A stretch of 26,529 nt of DNA, from contig JAHHTQ010000032.1 of assembly GCA_020024555.1 (NCBI GenBank), positions 1 to 26,529 on the forward strand, given 5' to 3'. Below are positions 13,225-21,367 of the stretch, one piece after another. Position numbers and translations under genes: made by a program. Numbering within the stretch: the stretch's first letter is position 1; the number at the start of each line of letters is the position of its first letter. The notes below the pieces were generated by a model. The model ran no database searches. It was not told where the DNA came from and saw only the letters and a program-made list of their open reading frames with translations. This DNA comes from Angelakisella sp. (lineage in GTDB: Bacteria; Bacillota; Clostridia; Oscillospirales; Ruminococcaceae).

Positions 13225-15348
13225 TTATTCTCTGTCAAGACCTTCTTGAAGGTTTCCCATAGCGTCGCATGAAGCGCAGCCACAGCCTGTGTTTGCCAAG
13301 TCTTCGGGTTTTAGGCTTTCCAGTTCTACGTCTAGTTCTGATACAACTGTCATTGTTTTACCAAGAGCATCAGGAATGATTGAGAACGTATTTGAAATAC
13401 CGTCTTGCGCATCGCTGAAAGGTAGTTTTGATACAGAAGCAAGGCTTGCAACAGCGCCGTGTGTATCACGTCTGTGCATTGGGTTTGCGCCCGGAGCAAA
13501 AGCTTCTCCTGCTTTACGTCCGTCAGGAGTAGCGCCTGTATTTTTACCGTAAACAACGTTAGATGTAATTGTCAGTATTGAAGTTGTGGCAATACCACCT
13601 CTGTATCTGTGGTTGCCTTTTACGTAGCTCATAAATTCGTGTACGATGTTTGCAGCAATTTCGTCAACTCTGTCATCGTCATTGCCGTATTTAGGGAAGT
13701 CGCCTTCTACTTCGTAGTCAGTAGCTATGCCGTTTTCGTCACGGATAACACGTACTTTTGCGTATTTAATAGCTGATAGAGAGTCAGCAACAACTGATAG
13801 ACCGGCGATACCTGTTGCAAACCAACGTGTAACGTGTCTGTCGTGTAGCGCCATTTGCAGTGACTCGTAGCTGTATTTATCGTGCATATAGTGGATAACG
13901 TTTAGCGTATTTACATATACGCAAGCCAGCCATTTCATCATTGCTGAGTATTTGTGCATAACTTCATCATAGTCTAGGTATTCAGAAGTGATTGGACGGA
14001 ACTCTGGACCTACTTGTTTCTTGCTGATTTCGTCAACACCACCGTTTATTGCGTATAGCAGACATTTAGCAAGGTTTGCGCGAGCGCCGAAGAATTGCAT
14101 TTCTTTACCAACACGCATTGAAGATACGCAACAAGCAATAGCATAGTCGTCGCCGTGTGTAACACGCATAAGGTCATCGTTTTCGTATTGGATAGATGAT
14201 GAAGCAATAGAAACCTTAGCGCAGAATCTCTTGAATGATTCTGGTAGTCGTTCACTCCACAAAACTGTTAGGTTTGGTTCCGGAGCAGCGCCTAGGTTGT
14301 GTAGTGTGTGTAGGTAACGGTAAGACATTTTTGTAACCATTGATCTACCGTCAATACCAACACCACCGATTGACTCTGTAACCCATGTTGGATCACCTGT
14401 AAACAGTGAGTTGTACTCAGGTGTTCTTGCAAATTTAACAAGTCTTAGTTTCATTATGAAATGGTCAACCATCTCTTGAATTTGTTCTTCTGTAAATGTT
14501 CCGTTTGCAAGGTCACGCTCTGCGTATATATCAATAAATGTAGATGTTCTGCCAAGTGACATAGCAGCGCCGTTTTGTTGTTTAATAGCGCCTAGGTAAC
14601 CAAAGTATAGCCATTGAATAGCCTCTTGAACGTTTTGCGCAGGACGACCTATATCAAAACCGTAGATGTTACCAAGTTCTTTTAGTTCTTTTAGCGCTCT
14701 TACTTGCTCAGCAAGTTCTTCACGATGACGGATAACGTCAGAATACATAATTGTTCTTGTTGTATCGTGTTGATATTGTTTGTCTTCGATTAGTCTGTCT
14801 ACACCGTATAGAGCGACACGACGATAGTCACCGATGATACGACCACGACCGTAAGCGTCAGGCAGACCAGTTATAATATGGCTTGAACGACAAGCTCTCA
14901 TTTCAGGTGTGTAAACATCGAAAACGCCTGCGTTATGAGTTTTTCTGTGTGTTGTGAAGAATTCAGCAACCTCTTTGTCAACTTCATATCCGTTATCTTT
15001 ACAAGCCTTTTGTGCCATTCTTATGCCACCGTATGGTTGTAGTGAACGTTTGAAAGGTTTGTCAGTTTGGAAACCAACAATAGTTTCATTATCTTTGTCA
15101 AGATATCCGGGACCATGGCTTGTTATTGTAGAAATAACTTTTGTGTCCATATCAAGAACACCGCCGGCTTCTCTTTCTTTTTTAGAAAGATCCATAACTT
15201 GCGCCCAAAGCTTTTTTGTACGCTCTGTTGCCTCTGTCAAGAAGTCTTCATTACCATCGTATGGTGTGTAGTTTGTTTGGATAAAGTCACGTACGTTTAT
15301 TTCTTTTTGCCAAATACTTCCTTTAAAACCTTGCCATTCTTTTTGCAT
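13225..15348 (-). CDS. pflB: Pyruvate formate-lyase core lacking the glycyl-radical domain
   Basis: The 707-residue protein is the large catalytic part of PFL, which splits pyruvate with CoA into acetyl-CoA and formate during fermentation. The N-terminus (EWQGFKGSIWQKEINVRDFI), GRGRIIGDYRRVALYG (167-182), the active-site pair Cys406-Cys407 (AIACCVSSMRVGKEMQFFGA) and TPDGRKAGEAFAPGANP (607-623) are all intact. The expected homology stops at PDALGKT (659-665), just where normal PFL enters the segment leading to RVSGYAV. Instead there is a 42-residue tail ending NTGCGCASCDAMGNLQEGL, with Cys689, Cys691 and Cys694. Catalysis therefore needs the radical domain encoded by the next gene. A ribosome site (AGGAG) precedes the ATG. 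The codon use shows no break. Confidence 0.95.
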   Translation of the reverse strand: MQKEWQGFKGSIWQKEINVRDFIQTNYTPYDGNEDFLTEATERTKKLWAQVMDLSKKEREAGGVLDMDTKVISTITSHGPGYLDKDNETIVGFQTDKPFKRSLQPYGGIRMAQKACKDNGYEVDKEVAEFFTTHRKTHNAGVFDVYTPEMRACRSSHIITGLPDAYGRGRIIGDYRRVALYGVDRLIEDKQYQHDTTRTIMYSDVIRHREELAEQVRALKELKELGNIYGFDIGRPAQNVQEAIQWLYFGYLGAIKQQNGAAMSLGRTSTFIDIYAERDLANGTFTEEQIQEMVDHFIMKLRLVKFARTPEYNSLFTGDPTWVTESIGGVGIDGRSMVTKMSYRYLHTLHNLGAAPEPNLTVLWSERLPESFKRFCAKVSIASSSIQYENDDLMRVTHGDDYAIACCVSSMRVGKEMQFFGARANLAKCLLYAINGGVDEISKKQVGPEFRPITSEYLDYDEVMHKYSAMMKWLACVYVNTLNVIHYMHDKYSYESLQMALHDRHVTRWFATGIAGLSVVADSLSAIKYAKVRVIRDENGIATDYEVEGDFPKYGNDDDRVDEIAANIVHEFMSYVKGNHRYRGGIATTSILTITSNVVYGKNTGATPDGRKAGEAFAPGANPMHRRDTHGAVASLASVSKLPFSDAQDGISNTFSIIPDALGKTMTVVSELDVELESLKPEDLANTGCGCASCDAMGNLQEGLDRE

Positions 15349-15444
15349 ATTAAACTCCTATTCTGTCAATAAAAATTGACGATAAAATTTTTACATAGCA
15401 ATACTTTTTTGAGTAAATTAATTAGTTTTTTTATTTACATTATA

Positions 15445-15484
15445 AGAATACTATACCTATGTTTTAATGTCAATATAGGTATAG
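15445..15484 (-). promoter_or_regulatory. pfl promoter with a 10-bp dyad around the -35 box
   Basis: On the minus strand TTGACA (15473-15468), a 17-bp spacer and TATTCT (15450-15445). CTATACCTAT (15451-15460) and ATAGGTATAG (15475-15484) are perfect inverted arms 14 bp apart, with the -35 box between them. A regulator bound there would control polymerase entry. The sequence does not look like an Fnr or Rex site, so I name no regulator. Confidence 0.65.
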
Positions 15485-15487
15485 GGT

Positions 15488-15516
15488 TTGTACACTAATC
15501 TTGTATACTTTGTATA
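15488..15516. promoter_or_regulatory. Three TTGTAYA direct repeats upstream of the pfl promoter
   Basis: TTGTACA at 15488-15494, TTGTATA at 15501-15507 and TTGTATA at 15510-15516 lie just upstream of the pfl -35 region. They may be activator sites; the region is AT-rich and the support is modest. Confidence 0.3.
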
Positions 15517-15730
15517 ATATTTTTTTTTAATATGCCTGAATTTGTATTCATTACACGAAGATTTTTTATATGTTTTTCTTATTAATATATCTTAAAAAGT
15601 ATAGTAATATATATATATTATTATACCATTGTTAAATTTTATACAAAAAATCAAATGATTTAAATTATATACTATATGTAGTGGTGTTATATTTTTAATA
15701 CCACTATCTATTGATAATTATTTTTTTAAC

Positions 15731-15765
15731 AAAAAAATATGGAGTAGGATAAATTCCGACTCCAT
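15731..15765 (-). terminator. Terminator of the secreted-protein gene
   Basis: ATGGAGT/ACTCCAT stem (15739-15745, 15759-15765), with three more inner pairs, followed on the minus strand by ATTTTTTT. Confidence 0.8.
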
Positions 15766-15791
15766 AAAAATTTGTAAAAAAATGAACGATT

Positions 15792-16694
15792 TTAATTTAA
15801 TTTTTTGTTTGAAAAAACATAAGTGCTAAGTGTGTCAGAATTAAAAGAAACTTGTTTTAGTTCAGGATTATATTCAAATTTAAGCGGATATAAATTATCG
15901 TAAATATATCTATACACATAAGAGTTGTCATCAAAAGATATTTTGTTTTCATCTAGGTTTACAGTCAGTTTTCCTTTGCTGTCAAACTTGCTTTCGGCAG
16001 GAAATGAAAGAAATTCAAGCTCCGCATCAGGGTATTCTTTGACAATTTTTTCGATTTTTTCGTTAGTTGAATATAAATTTACCGAATTTATTCCCATAAT
16101 ATTGTTTTCGTATGTCCAGTTCTCACCTGTAAAGATGATGTTTTCGTTGTTGTTTATTTCGCTTATTCTGTCAAGTTGGCTTTTTCTGAAAATAGGAGAC
16201 TTACTGTCAACCGCGATTGCTTCACCGTTATTTAAAAAGTTTATTTTATTGTCTTCAATACTGTTATAGCCTACTTTGGTATATGGGTTGACAGTTATAT
16301 TTTCATCTTTTGTTTTTAGATTTATTCTAAGTTTTACAGGTTTTTCATTTATAAAATTTGCGCAATCCGTATCAATCTTAACATAGCATAGTCCGTTTTC
16401 TTCAATGATATCGGCATTTTCTATTGAACTGTATCCTGTCAATGTGCGTATGGATATATTCATTTTATCCAAATCCTTTGCTGTAATTTGCATAGGTTTT
16501 GTTCCGTCGATTGATATTAATAATGGAAATTTATAGGTGCTTAGCGGAGTTAGTTTATCTGTAAGGATATTAACCCCATTTATATCGGTACCCATATATA
16601 TACCGTTTATTTTTGCAGTGGCAGTTGTAGATGTCAGTATAATTGCACAAGCAATGCAACACAATAATTTATTTGCTGTTTTAGTTTTTTTCAT
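15792..16694 (-). CDS. Secreted protein of unknown function
   Basis: A 300-residue protein. I take the ATG at 16694 (MKKTKTANKLLCCIACAIIL) because AGGAGTG precedes it and a signal peptide begins there; the open frame extends upstream to 16889 but runs through the terminator of the previous gene. Cleavage is likely after TATA, near residue 27. The mature part is rich in Asn, Ile, Lys and Thr, with beta-strand-like segments and an ending SFNSDTLSTYVFSNKKL, a form common at the end of Clostridial exported repeat domains. I recognise no enzyme motif. It may be partly co-transcribed with the DUF4358-like gene through the intervening terminator. Confidence 0.72.
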   Translation of the reverse strand: MKKTKTANKLLCCIACAIILTSTTATAKINGIYMGTDINGVNILTDKLTPLSTYKFPLLISIDGTKPMQITAKDLDKMNISIRTLTGYSSIENADIIEENGLCYVKIDTDCANFINEKPVKLRINLKTKDENITVNPYTKVGYNSIEDNKINFLNNGEAIAVDSKSPIFRKSQLDRISEINNNENIIFTGENWTYENNIMGINSVNLYSTNEKIEKIVKEYPDAELEFLSFPAESKFDSKGKLTVNLDENKISFDDNSYVYRYIYDNLYPLKFEYNPELKQVSFNSDTLSTYVFSNKKLN

Positions 16695-16751
16695 TAATAA
16701 ATCACTCCTACTTTTTCTATTAATTTTATAAAAAATATAAATATTAATAAA

Positions 16752-16811
16752 TAAAAAACCTGTAACCTCTATAACTATTATTTGCGTATAACAGTTATGA
16801 AAATTACAGGT
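16752..16811 (-). terminator. Terminator between the DUF4358-like gene and the secreted-protein gene
   Basis: ACCTGTAA/TTACAGGT (16758-16765, 16804-16811) with an inner ATAACT/AGTTAT pairing, followed on the minus strand by six T residues. It lies 31 bp after the upstream gene's stop. Confidence 0.8.
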
Positions 16812-16842
16812 AAATTTTGTTATTTTTATAGGATATTTTTTG

Positions 16843-17361
16843 TTATAATAAATTTTCTTCCAAGATAGTTTTTGCGGTTTTTGGGTCATTCATCATCATT
16901 AATATATAATAATCGCCAAGTTGGTATATTTCTCCGTTTACAGCAGTGTTATAGGAATTATAAATATCATAGTTTCTAAAATGATTTATTCTTGCAAGCT
17001 TTATATTTGTAAGCGCTTCGATTGTTTTGTTTTCTTTTCCCGGAATTGGCTTCATAATAATAAGGTCATCTATACCAAATCGGCCGTCGGTATATTTTCC
17101 CCAAACTTCCAAGTAATCTGTGGATTCAATATAGAAATCGGTGAAAAGGCTTTCTGCTGTGGCTTCCTGTACGCCTATTGTGGATATATTAAAATATATA
17201 TCGTTCAGCACAGTTTCAAGACTGTTTTTTGTTTTGTTTTTAACATCGTCTTGTACAGTGTATTCTTCCGCAGATGGCAGAGCGTATATTGATGAAAAAT
17301 TTTGCAAAGCAAAAAGGGCAATGACAATTATCAATGAAAAAAATATTATAAATTTTTGCAT
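16843..17361 (-). CDS. Exported DUF4358-like protein
   Basis: A 172-residue protein with an N-terminal hydrophobic signal or anchor (MQKFIIFFSLIIVIALFALQ). The body contains DYLEVWGKYTDGRFGIDDLI, then MKPIPGKE, a helix of NIKLARINHF type, then NYDIYNSYNTA and GDYYILMMMND. This layout matches my memory of DUF4358, a family of small exported proteins in Clostridia whose role is unknown. AAGGAT precedes the ATG. Its own promoter lies upstream (17439-17467). Confidence 0.7.
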   Translation of the reverse strand: MQKFIIFFSLIIVIALFALQNFSSIYALPSAEEYTVQDDVKNKTKNSLETVLNDIYFNISTIGVQEATAESLFTDFYIESTDYLEVWGKYTDGRFGIDDLIIMKPIPGKENKTIEALTNIKLARINHFRNYDIYNSYNTAVNGEIYQLGDYYILMMMNDPKTAKTILEENLL

Positions 17362-17438
17362 AAAATATCCTTCCTAGTCTATAAAAAAACAAAGTGATTA
17401 TCTTTTTTAAGATGAAATTTAATAACATAGCTCTGTTA

Positions 17439-17467
17439 AGTATATCATAATAAAAATAAATTTTCAA
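17439..17467 (-). promoter_or_regulatory. Promoter of the DUF4358-like gene
   Basis: On the minus strand TTGAAA (17467-17462), a 17-bp spacer and TATACT (17444-17439), about 78 bp before the ATG. Confidence 0.65.
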
Positions 17468-17494
17468 TAAAAACAAAACGTATATTTTGTAAAC

Positions 17495-17541
17495 AAAAAA
17501 CATTGTTAAAACTATAAAAAACAGCCTCAACAATGTTTTTT
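17495..17541 (-). terminator. Terminator of hisS-aspS
   Basis: AAAAAACATTGTT (17495-17507) and AACAATGTTTTTT (17529-17541) form a perfect 13-bp stem, 10 bp beyond the aspS stop. Confidence 0.88.
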
Positions 17542-17551
17542 TATATTGATA

Positions 17552-19339
17552 TTATTCTTCGTGAATGTTTATGGCAATACTTAATTCATCAAGATTTTTC
17601 TGTTCTACTTCTGATGGGCAAGCAGTCATAAGCTCGCTTGAATTTTGAACTTTCGGGAAAGCTATAACTTCTTTGATATTGCGTTTTTGCAGAAGTAACA
17701 TAACAAGTCTGTCAAGACCGAAAGCCATACCGCCATGTGGTGGAGCGCCGTATTTAAATGCGTCTAGCAAGAAACCAAATCTTTCGTGAGCCTGTTCTTC
17801 TGTAAAGCCGAGAGCCTTAAACATCTTTTCTTGCATTTCAAGGTCATTGATACGTATACTACCGCCACCTATCTCGTAACCGTTCATAACTATATCATAG
17901 GCTCTTGCGCGGCAATTGGCAGGGTCAGTTGTTATATTTTCAAAGTCGCATAGCATAGGAGAAGTAAACGGGTGATGTTTTGCAACATATCTGTTTTCTT
18001 CTTCGTCATACTCAAACAGTGGAAATTCCGTAACCCATAATAGGTCAAATGTATCAGGTTCTATCAGATTTAGCTTTTCTGCAAGATGATTACGCAAAGC
18101 ACCCAAACTGTCGAATACAACTTGATTTTTACTGTCGGCAACTATAAGTATAACGTCGCCTGTCTCTGCGCCCATTTCTGCGCGGATTGCATTTGTTTCT
18201 TCTTCGCTTAGGAATTTTTCATAAGATGATGCAACGTTTTCTTCTGTAAAACGGGTATATGCAAGACCTTTTGCCCTGTATGTTTTAACGAAGTCAACAA
18301 GTTTGTCTATTTCTTTACGTGTAAGTGTTGATACAGCGTTTTTTGCAACTATTGCGCGAACAGAACCGCCCTCGGCGATTGCGCTGTTAAATACTTTGAA
18401 TTCAGTATTTTTCAGTATTTCGCTCAAATCGTGTATTTGCAAGTCAAAGCGGGTATCCGGTTTATCACTGCCGTATTTTTCCATAGCCTCTTTGTATGGT
18501 ATACGTTTAAACGGTGTTTCAATGTCTTTGTTCAGTATTTCTTTGAATACGCGTTTTAAAAAGCCTTCGTTGATTGTCATTACATCATTTTCGTCAACAA
18601 ATGACATTTCAAGGTCAATTTGTGTGAATTCAGGCTGTCTGTCCGCGCGCAAATCTTCGTCACGGTAGCAACGTGCAACTTGCATATATCTGTCGTAGCC
18701 TGACAGCATTAATAATTGTTTGTATAGCTGTGGAGATTGTGGCAAAGCAAAGAATTTACCCGGTTGAACACGTGATGGTACTAGGTAGTCTCTTGCGCCC
18801 TCAGGAGTACTTTTTATAAGAGTAGGTGTCTCTATCTCAATAAAATGTTCAAGGTCATAGTAGTCTCTTGCGCATTTAACGATTTTGTGACGCATAATGA
18901 TAGCGTCCTGCATTTCACGTCTACGCAAATCCAAATATCTGTATTTTAGACGAAGTTCTTCTTTTACGTTTGTTGTGTCTGTTATTTCAAATGGAGGAGT
19001 GGCTGCTTTTGCAAGAATACGTAACTCGTTTACGTATACTTCTATATCACCGTTGGCAAGTTCGGTATTTTTGCTTTCACGTTCACGAACTATGCCTTTT
19101 GCCATTATTACAAATTCACTTCTTACAGATTGTGCTTTTTCACGAAGTGTTGTTTCTGTTTCATCATCGAAAGCAAGTTGCACAATACCTGTTCTGTCTC
19201 TTAAATCAACAAAAACAAGCATTCCTTTATCTCTTATTTTTTGCACCCAACCGCAAACAACAACTTCTTTGTTAATGTCATTTTTTGTTGTTTCTCCGCA
19301 GTAGTTGGTACGTTTTAGTCCTTCCATAGTATCAGCCAT
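17552..19339 (-). CDS. aspS: Aspartyl-tRNA synthetase
   Basis: The 595-residue class II enzyme charges tRNA-Asp. It has the OB-fold anticodon-binding domain at the start (VVVCGWVQKIRDKGMLVFVDLRDRTG), motif 2 region QSPQLYKQLLMLSGYDRYMQ and CYRDEDLRADRQPEFTQ, the bacterial insertion domain (about 280-420), and motif 3 GAPPHGGMAFGLDRLVMLL near the end. Length is that of bacterial-type AspRS. AAAGGA lies nine bases before the ATG. It follows hisS by 52 bp with no terminator between, the usual Firmicute pair. Confidence 0.97.
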   Translation of the reverse strand: MADTMEGLKRTNYCGETTKNDINKEVVVCGWVQKIRDKGMLVFVDLRDRTGIVQLAFDDETETTLREKAQSVRSEFVIMAKGIVRERESKNTELANGDIEVYVNELRILAKAATPPFEITDTTNVKEELRLKYRYLDLRRREMQDAIIMRHKIVKCARDYYDLEHFIEIETPTLIKSTPEGARDYLVPSRVQPGKFFALPQSPQLYKQLLMLSGYDRYMQVARCYRDEDLRADRQPEFTQIDLEMSFVDENDVMTINEGFLKRVFKEILNKDIETPFKRIPYKEAMEKYGSDKPDTRFDLQIHDLSEILKNTEFKVFNSAIAEGGSVRAIVAKNAVSTLTRKEIDKLVDFVKTYRAKGLAYTRFTEENVASSYEKFLSEEETNAIRAEMGAETGDVILIVADSKNQVVFDSLGALRNHLAEKLNLIEPDTFDLLWVTEFPLFEYDEEENRYVAKHHPFTSPMLCDFENITTDPANCRARAYDIVMNGYEIGGGSIRINDLEMQEKMFKALGFTEEQAHERFGFLLDAFKYGAPPHGGMAFGLDRLVMLLLQKRNIKEVIAFPKVQNSSELMTACPSEVEQKNLDELSIAINIHEE

Positions 19340-19391
19340 TTTTCTGTTTCCTTTCGTATCATTTATAAAAAAATATGATTATCTAAAAAAA

Positions 19392-20708
19392 TTATAGTTG
19401 TTCTGCCGCATCTGCAAGCGCCGCATAACTGCTTTCCATAATTACTTCATATATTTTGTCGCTGAAATCACTGCCTATGCTTATTTCGGTAATATTACCG
19501 TTATACATACATTTCAGTTGCGCTTTTTCATTTTCAAGTTCGTTATCGCCGATAACCATTGTATACTTAGCGCCTATTTTGTCTGCATATTTCATTTGCG
19601 CTTTTAATGAACGTCCAAGCAAGTCGCACTGTGCAAAGAAGCCCTCCTCACGCAGACTGTTTGCAAGAACAAATGCCTTGACAGTAGCTTTTTCGCCCAT
19701 TGGAACAATGTATACGTCACAGGTTTGTTTTTCCGGAAAGTCTGTCTTTTGGTCTTCCATTATCATAAGTATTCTTTCAATACCCATAGCAAAGCCTATG
19801 CCTTCAAGGTTTTGACCGCCTATTTCCTGCAACAGTCCTGCATATCTGCCACCACCGCCGGCTACTATATCATCACCGTCTTTGTCCTTACAAATAAATT
19901 CAAAAACTGTGCGCGTATAGTAATCAAGTCCACGTACGATAGTTGGATTTACTTTGTATTCTATATTTGCGCTGTCAAGCAAAGTTTTTACTTCTTCAAA
20001 GTGATTTTTACAGTCATCACAAAGATAATCAAGCATTAACGGAGCATTCTTTGTTATTTCTTTGCATTTTGGCTCTTTGCAGTCAAGTATACGCATAGGG
20101 TTTTTGTCAAACCTTTCGTGACAAGTTCCGCAAAGATTTTCTTTATTTTCCGCAAGGTATTTTTTCAGTGCTTCATGATATTTTTTTCTGCACTCCGGAC
20201 AGCCTATACTGTTTATTTCCAAACGTATATTTTGAATATTTAGAACATTATAACATTCTCTTGCAAGAGAAATTATTTCTGCATCGGCAATAGGGCTGTT
20301 TGCTCCGTACATTTCCACACCGAATTGATTAAACTCACGAAAACGTCCTTTTTGTCTTTTTTCATATCTAAAACAGTTTATCATATATGAAAGCTTTAAC
20401 GGTAGGGCGTTATTGACAAGTCCGTTTTGAATGGCTGCGCGGGCAACGCCTGCTGTGCCTTCCGGACGGAGTGTTATGCTACGGTCACTTTTATCAAGGA
20501 AAGTGTACATTTCTTTATTTACAACATCAGTTGTTTCACCAACTGAACGTAAGAATAATTCCGTATGCTCAAAAGTCGGTGTTCTGATTTCTTCAAAGCC
20601 AAATAAATTAGCTGTTTCAAGCAAAGTTTTTTGTACATACTGCCATTTGTAGCTCTCACTTGGTAGAATATCCTGTGTACCACGTGGCGCATTTGTAATT
20701 ATTGCCAT
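19392..20708 (-). CDS. hisS: Histidyl-tRNA synthetase
   Basis: The 438-residue class II enzyme charges tRNA-His. It starts MAIITNAPRGTQDILPSES at the ATG at 20708, with GGAGAG upstream; a GTG at 20723 is possible but poorly placed. Key signs are LRPEGTAGVARA (motif 2 area), FRYEKRQKGRFREFNQFGVE, the histidine-specific VRGLDYYTRTVFEF, and AGGGGRYAGLLQEIGG. The central insert has several cysteines (GCPECRKK, CGTCHERF, CKEPKCKE, CDDCKNH), a zinc-ribbon-like pattern common in Clostridial HisRS. It is transcribed with aspS from a consensus promoter 160 bp upstream. Confidence 0.97.
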   Translation of the reverse strand: MAIITNAPRGTQDILPSESYKWQYVQKTLLETANLFGFEEIRTPTFEHTELFLRSVGETTDVVNKEMYTFLDKSDRSITLRPEGTAGVARAAIQNGLVNNALPLKLSYMINCFRYEKRQKGRFREFNQFGVEMYGANSPIADAEIISLARECYNVLNIQNIRLEINSIGCPECRKKYHEALKKYLAENKENLCGTCHERFDKNPMRILDCKEPKCKEITKNAPLMLDYLCDDCKNHFEEVKTLLDSANIEYKVNPTIVRGLDYYTRTVFEFICKDKDGDDIVAGGGGRYAGLLQEIGGQNLEGIGFAMGIERILMIMEDQKTDFPEKQTCDVYIVPMGEKATVKAFVLANSLREEGFFAQCDLLGRSLKAQMKYADKIGAKYTMVIGDNELENEKAQLKCMYNGNITEISIGSDFSDKIYEVIMESSYAALADAAEQL

Positions 20709-20784
20709 ATTTTCTCTCCTCACATTTAATTTTTATGTGCAAATTAAACTTAAATTTTGTGTTATTTTCCTTATATAATATAAT

Positions 20785-20825
20785 TACAGAGTAATTTGAA
20801 TATAGTTATACTCAAATACTCTGTA
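20785..20825 (-). promoter_or_regulatory. Leader hairpin upstream of hisS
   Basis: TACAGAGTA/TACTCTGTA (20785-20793, 20817-20825) plus inner TTTGA/TCAAA (20795-20799, 20812-20816) form a 14-bp stem with one bulge in the hisS leader. It is not a T-box: there is no GGTGG-type antiterminator sequence nearby. On the plus strand it is followed by TTTTTT, so it could also stop antisense transcription. Confidence 0.55.
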
Positions 20826-20866
20826 TTTTTTAAATTTGTTATTATAAAAGAAATAACATAATATAA

Positions 20867-20905
20867 ATACTAGACAATTATACTAGACATAAAAAGTAAT
20901 GTCAA
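20867..20905 (-). promoter_or_regulatory. Consensus promoter of hisS-aspS with direct repeats over the -10
   Basis: On the minus strand TTGACA (20905-20900), exactly 17 bp, TATAAT (20882-20877). TGTCTAGTAT occurs twice with a 13-bp period (20889-20880 and 20876-20867), overlapping the -10 box. Confidence 0.85.
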
Positions 20906-20928
20906 CAAAACAGCAGTATTTATAATTA

Positions 20929-21333
20929 TCATTTTTTAGGATTAACGATATCACGCCAGTCAAGGTCACCGTTTTCGAGCGCGTGAATAAGCGCCTCTGC
21001 GGTTGCAATGTTTGTAGCAACCGGAATATTATATACGTCACATAGACGCAAAAGTGTCGCTTCGTTTACTTCGTTTGATTTTGAACTTATAGGGTCTCTG
21101 AAAAACAGCAGTAGGTCAATTTCATTACAGGAAATACGTGATGCTATTTGTTGGTCACCGCCCTGTGTACCTGCCATAAAGCGGGTAATATTAAGACCTG
21201 TTGCCTCTCCTACCATTTTTCCTGTTGTACCCGTTGCGCAAAGGTTGTGTCTGCTCAATATTCCACAGTAGGCAATACAAAATTGTACCATCAATTCTTT
21301 TTTTGAGTCATGCGCGGTTATTGCTATGTTCAT
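20929..21333 (-). CDS. mgsA: Methylglyoxal synthase family protein with a changed active-site segment
   Basis: A 134-residue protein. The family makes methylglyoxal from dihydroxyacetone phosphate, a bypass of lower glycolysis. Seen here: AHDSKKE (7-13), ATGTTGKMV phosphate loop (33-41), GTQGGDQQIASRI with catalytic Asp60, FFRDPIS (77-83) and NIPVATNIATAEALI. The stretch equal to PHDPD in E. coli (His98 and Asp101) reads SNEVN here, giving Asn87 and Asn90, so two residues considered part of the active site are missing. It may have reduced or changed activity. AAAGGAG precedes the ATG. It lies 34 bp after the MinD-like gene in the same operon. Confidence 0.85.
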   Translation of the reverse strand: MNIAITAHDSKKELMVQFCIAYCGILSRHNLCATGTTGKMVGEATGLNITRFMAGTQGGDQQIASRISCNEIDLLLFFRDPISSKSNEVNEATLLRLCDVYNIPVATNIATAEALIHALENGDLDWRDIVNPKK

Positions 21334-21367
21334 TACTAAAAGCTCCTTTCATTTATATGCGATTTAA

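Noticed and set aside
16695..16889. Upstream extension of the secreted-protein gene to 16889
   Set aside because: The extension runs through a terminator hairpin, has no ribosome site, and would hide an obvious signal peptide starting at the ATG at 16694.
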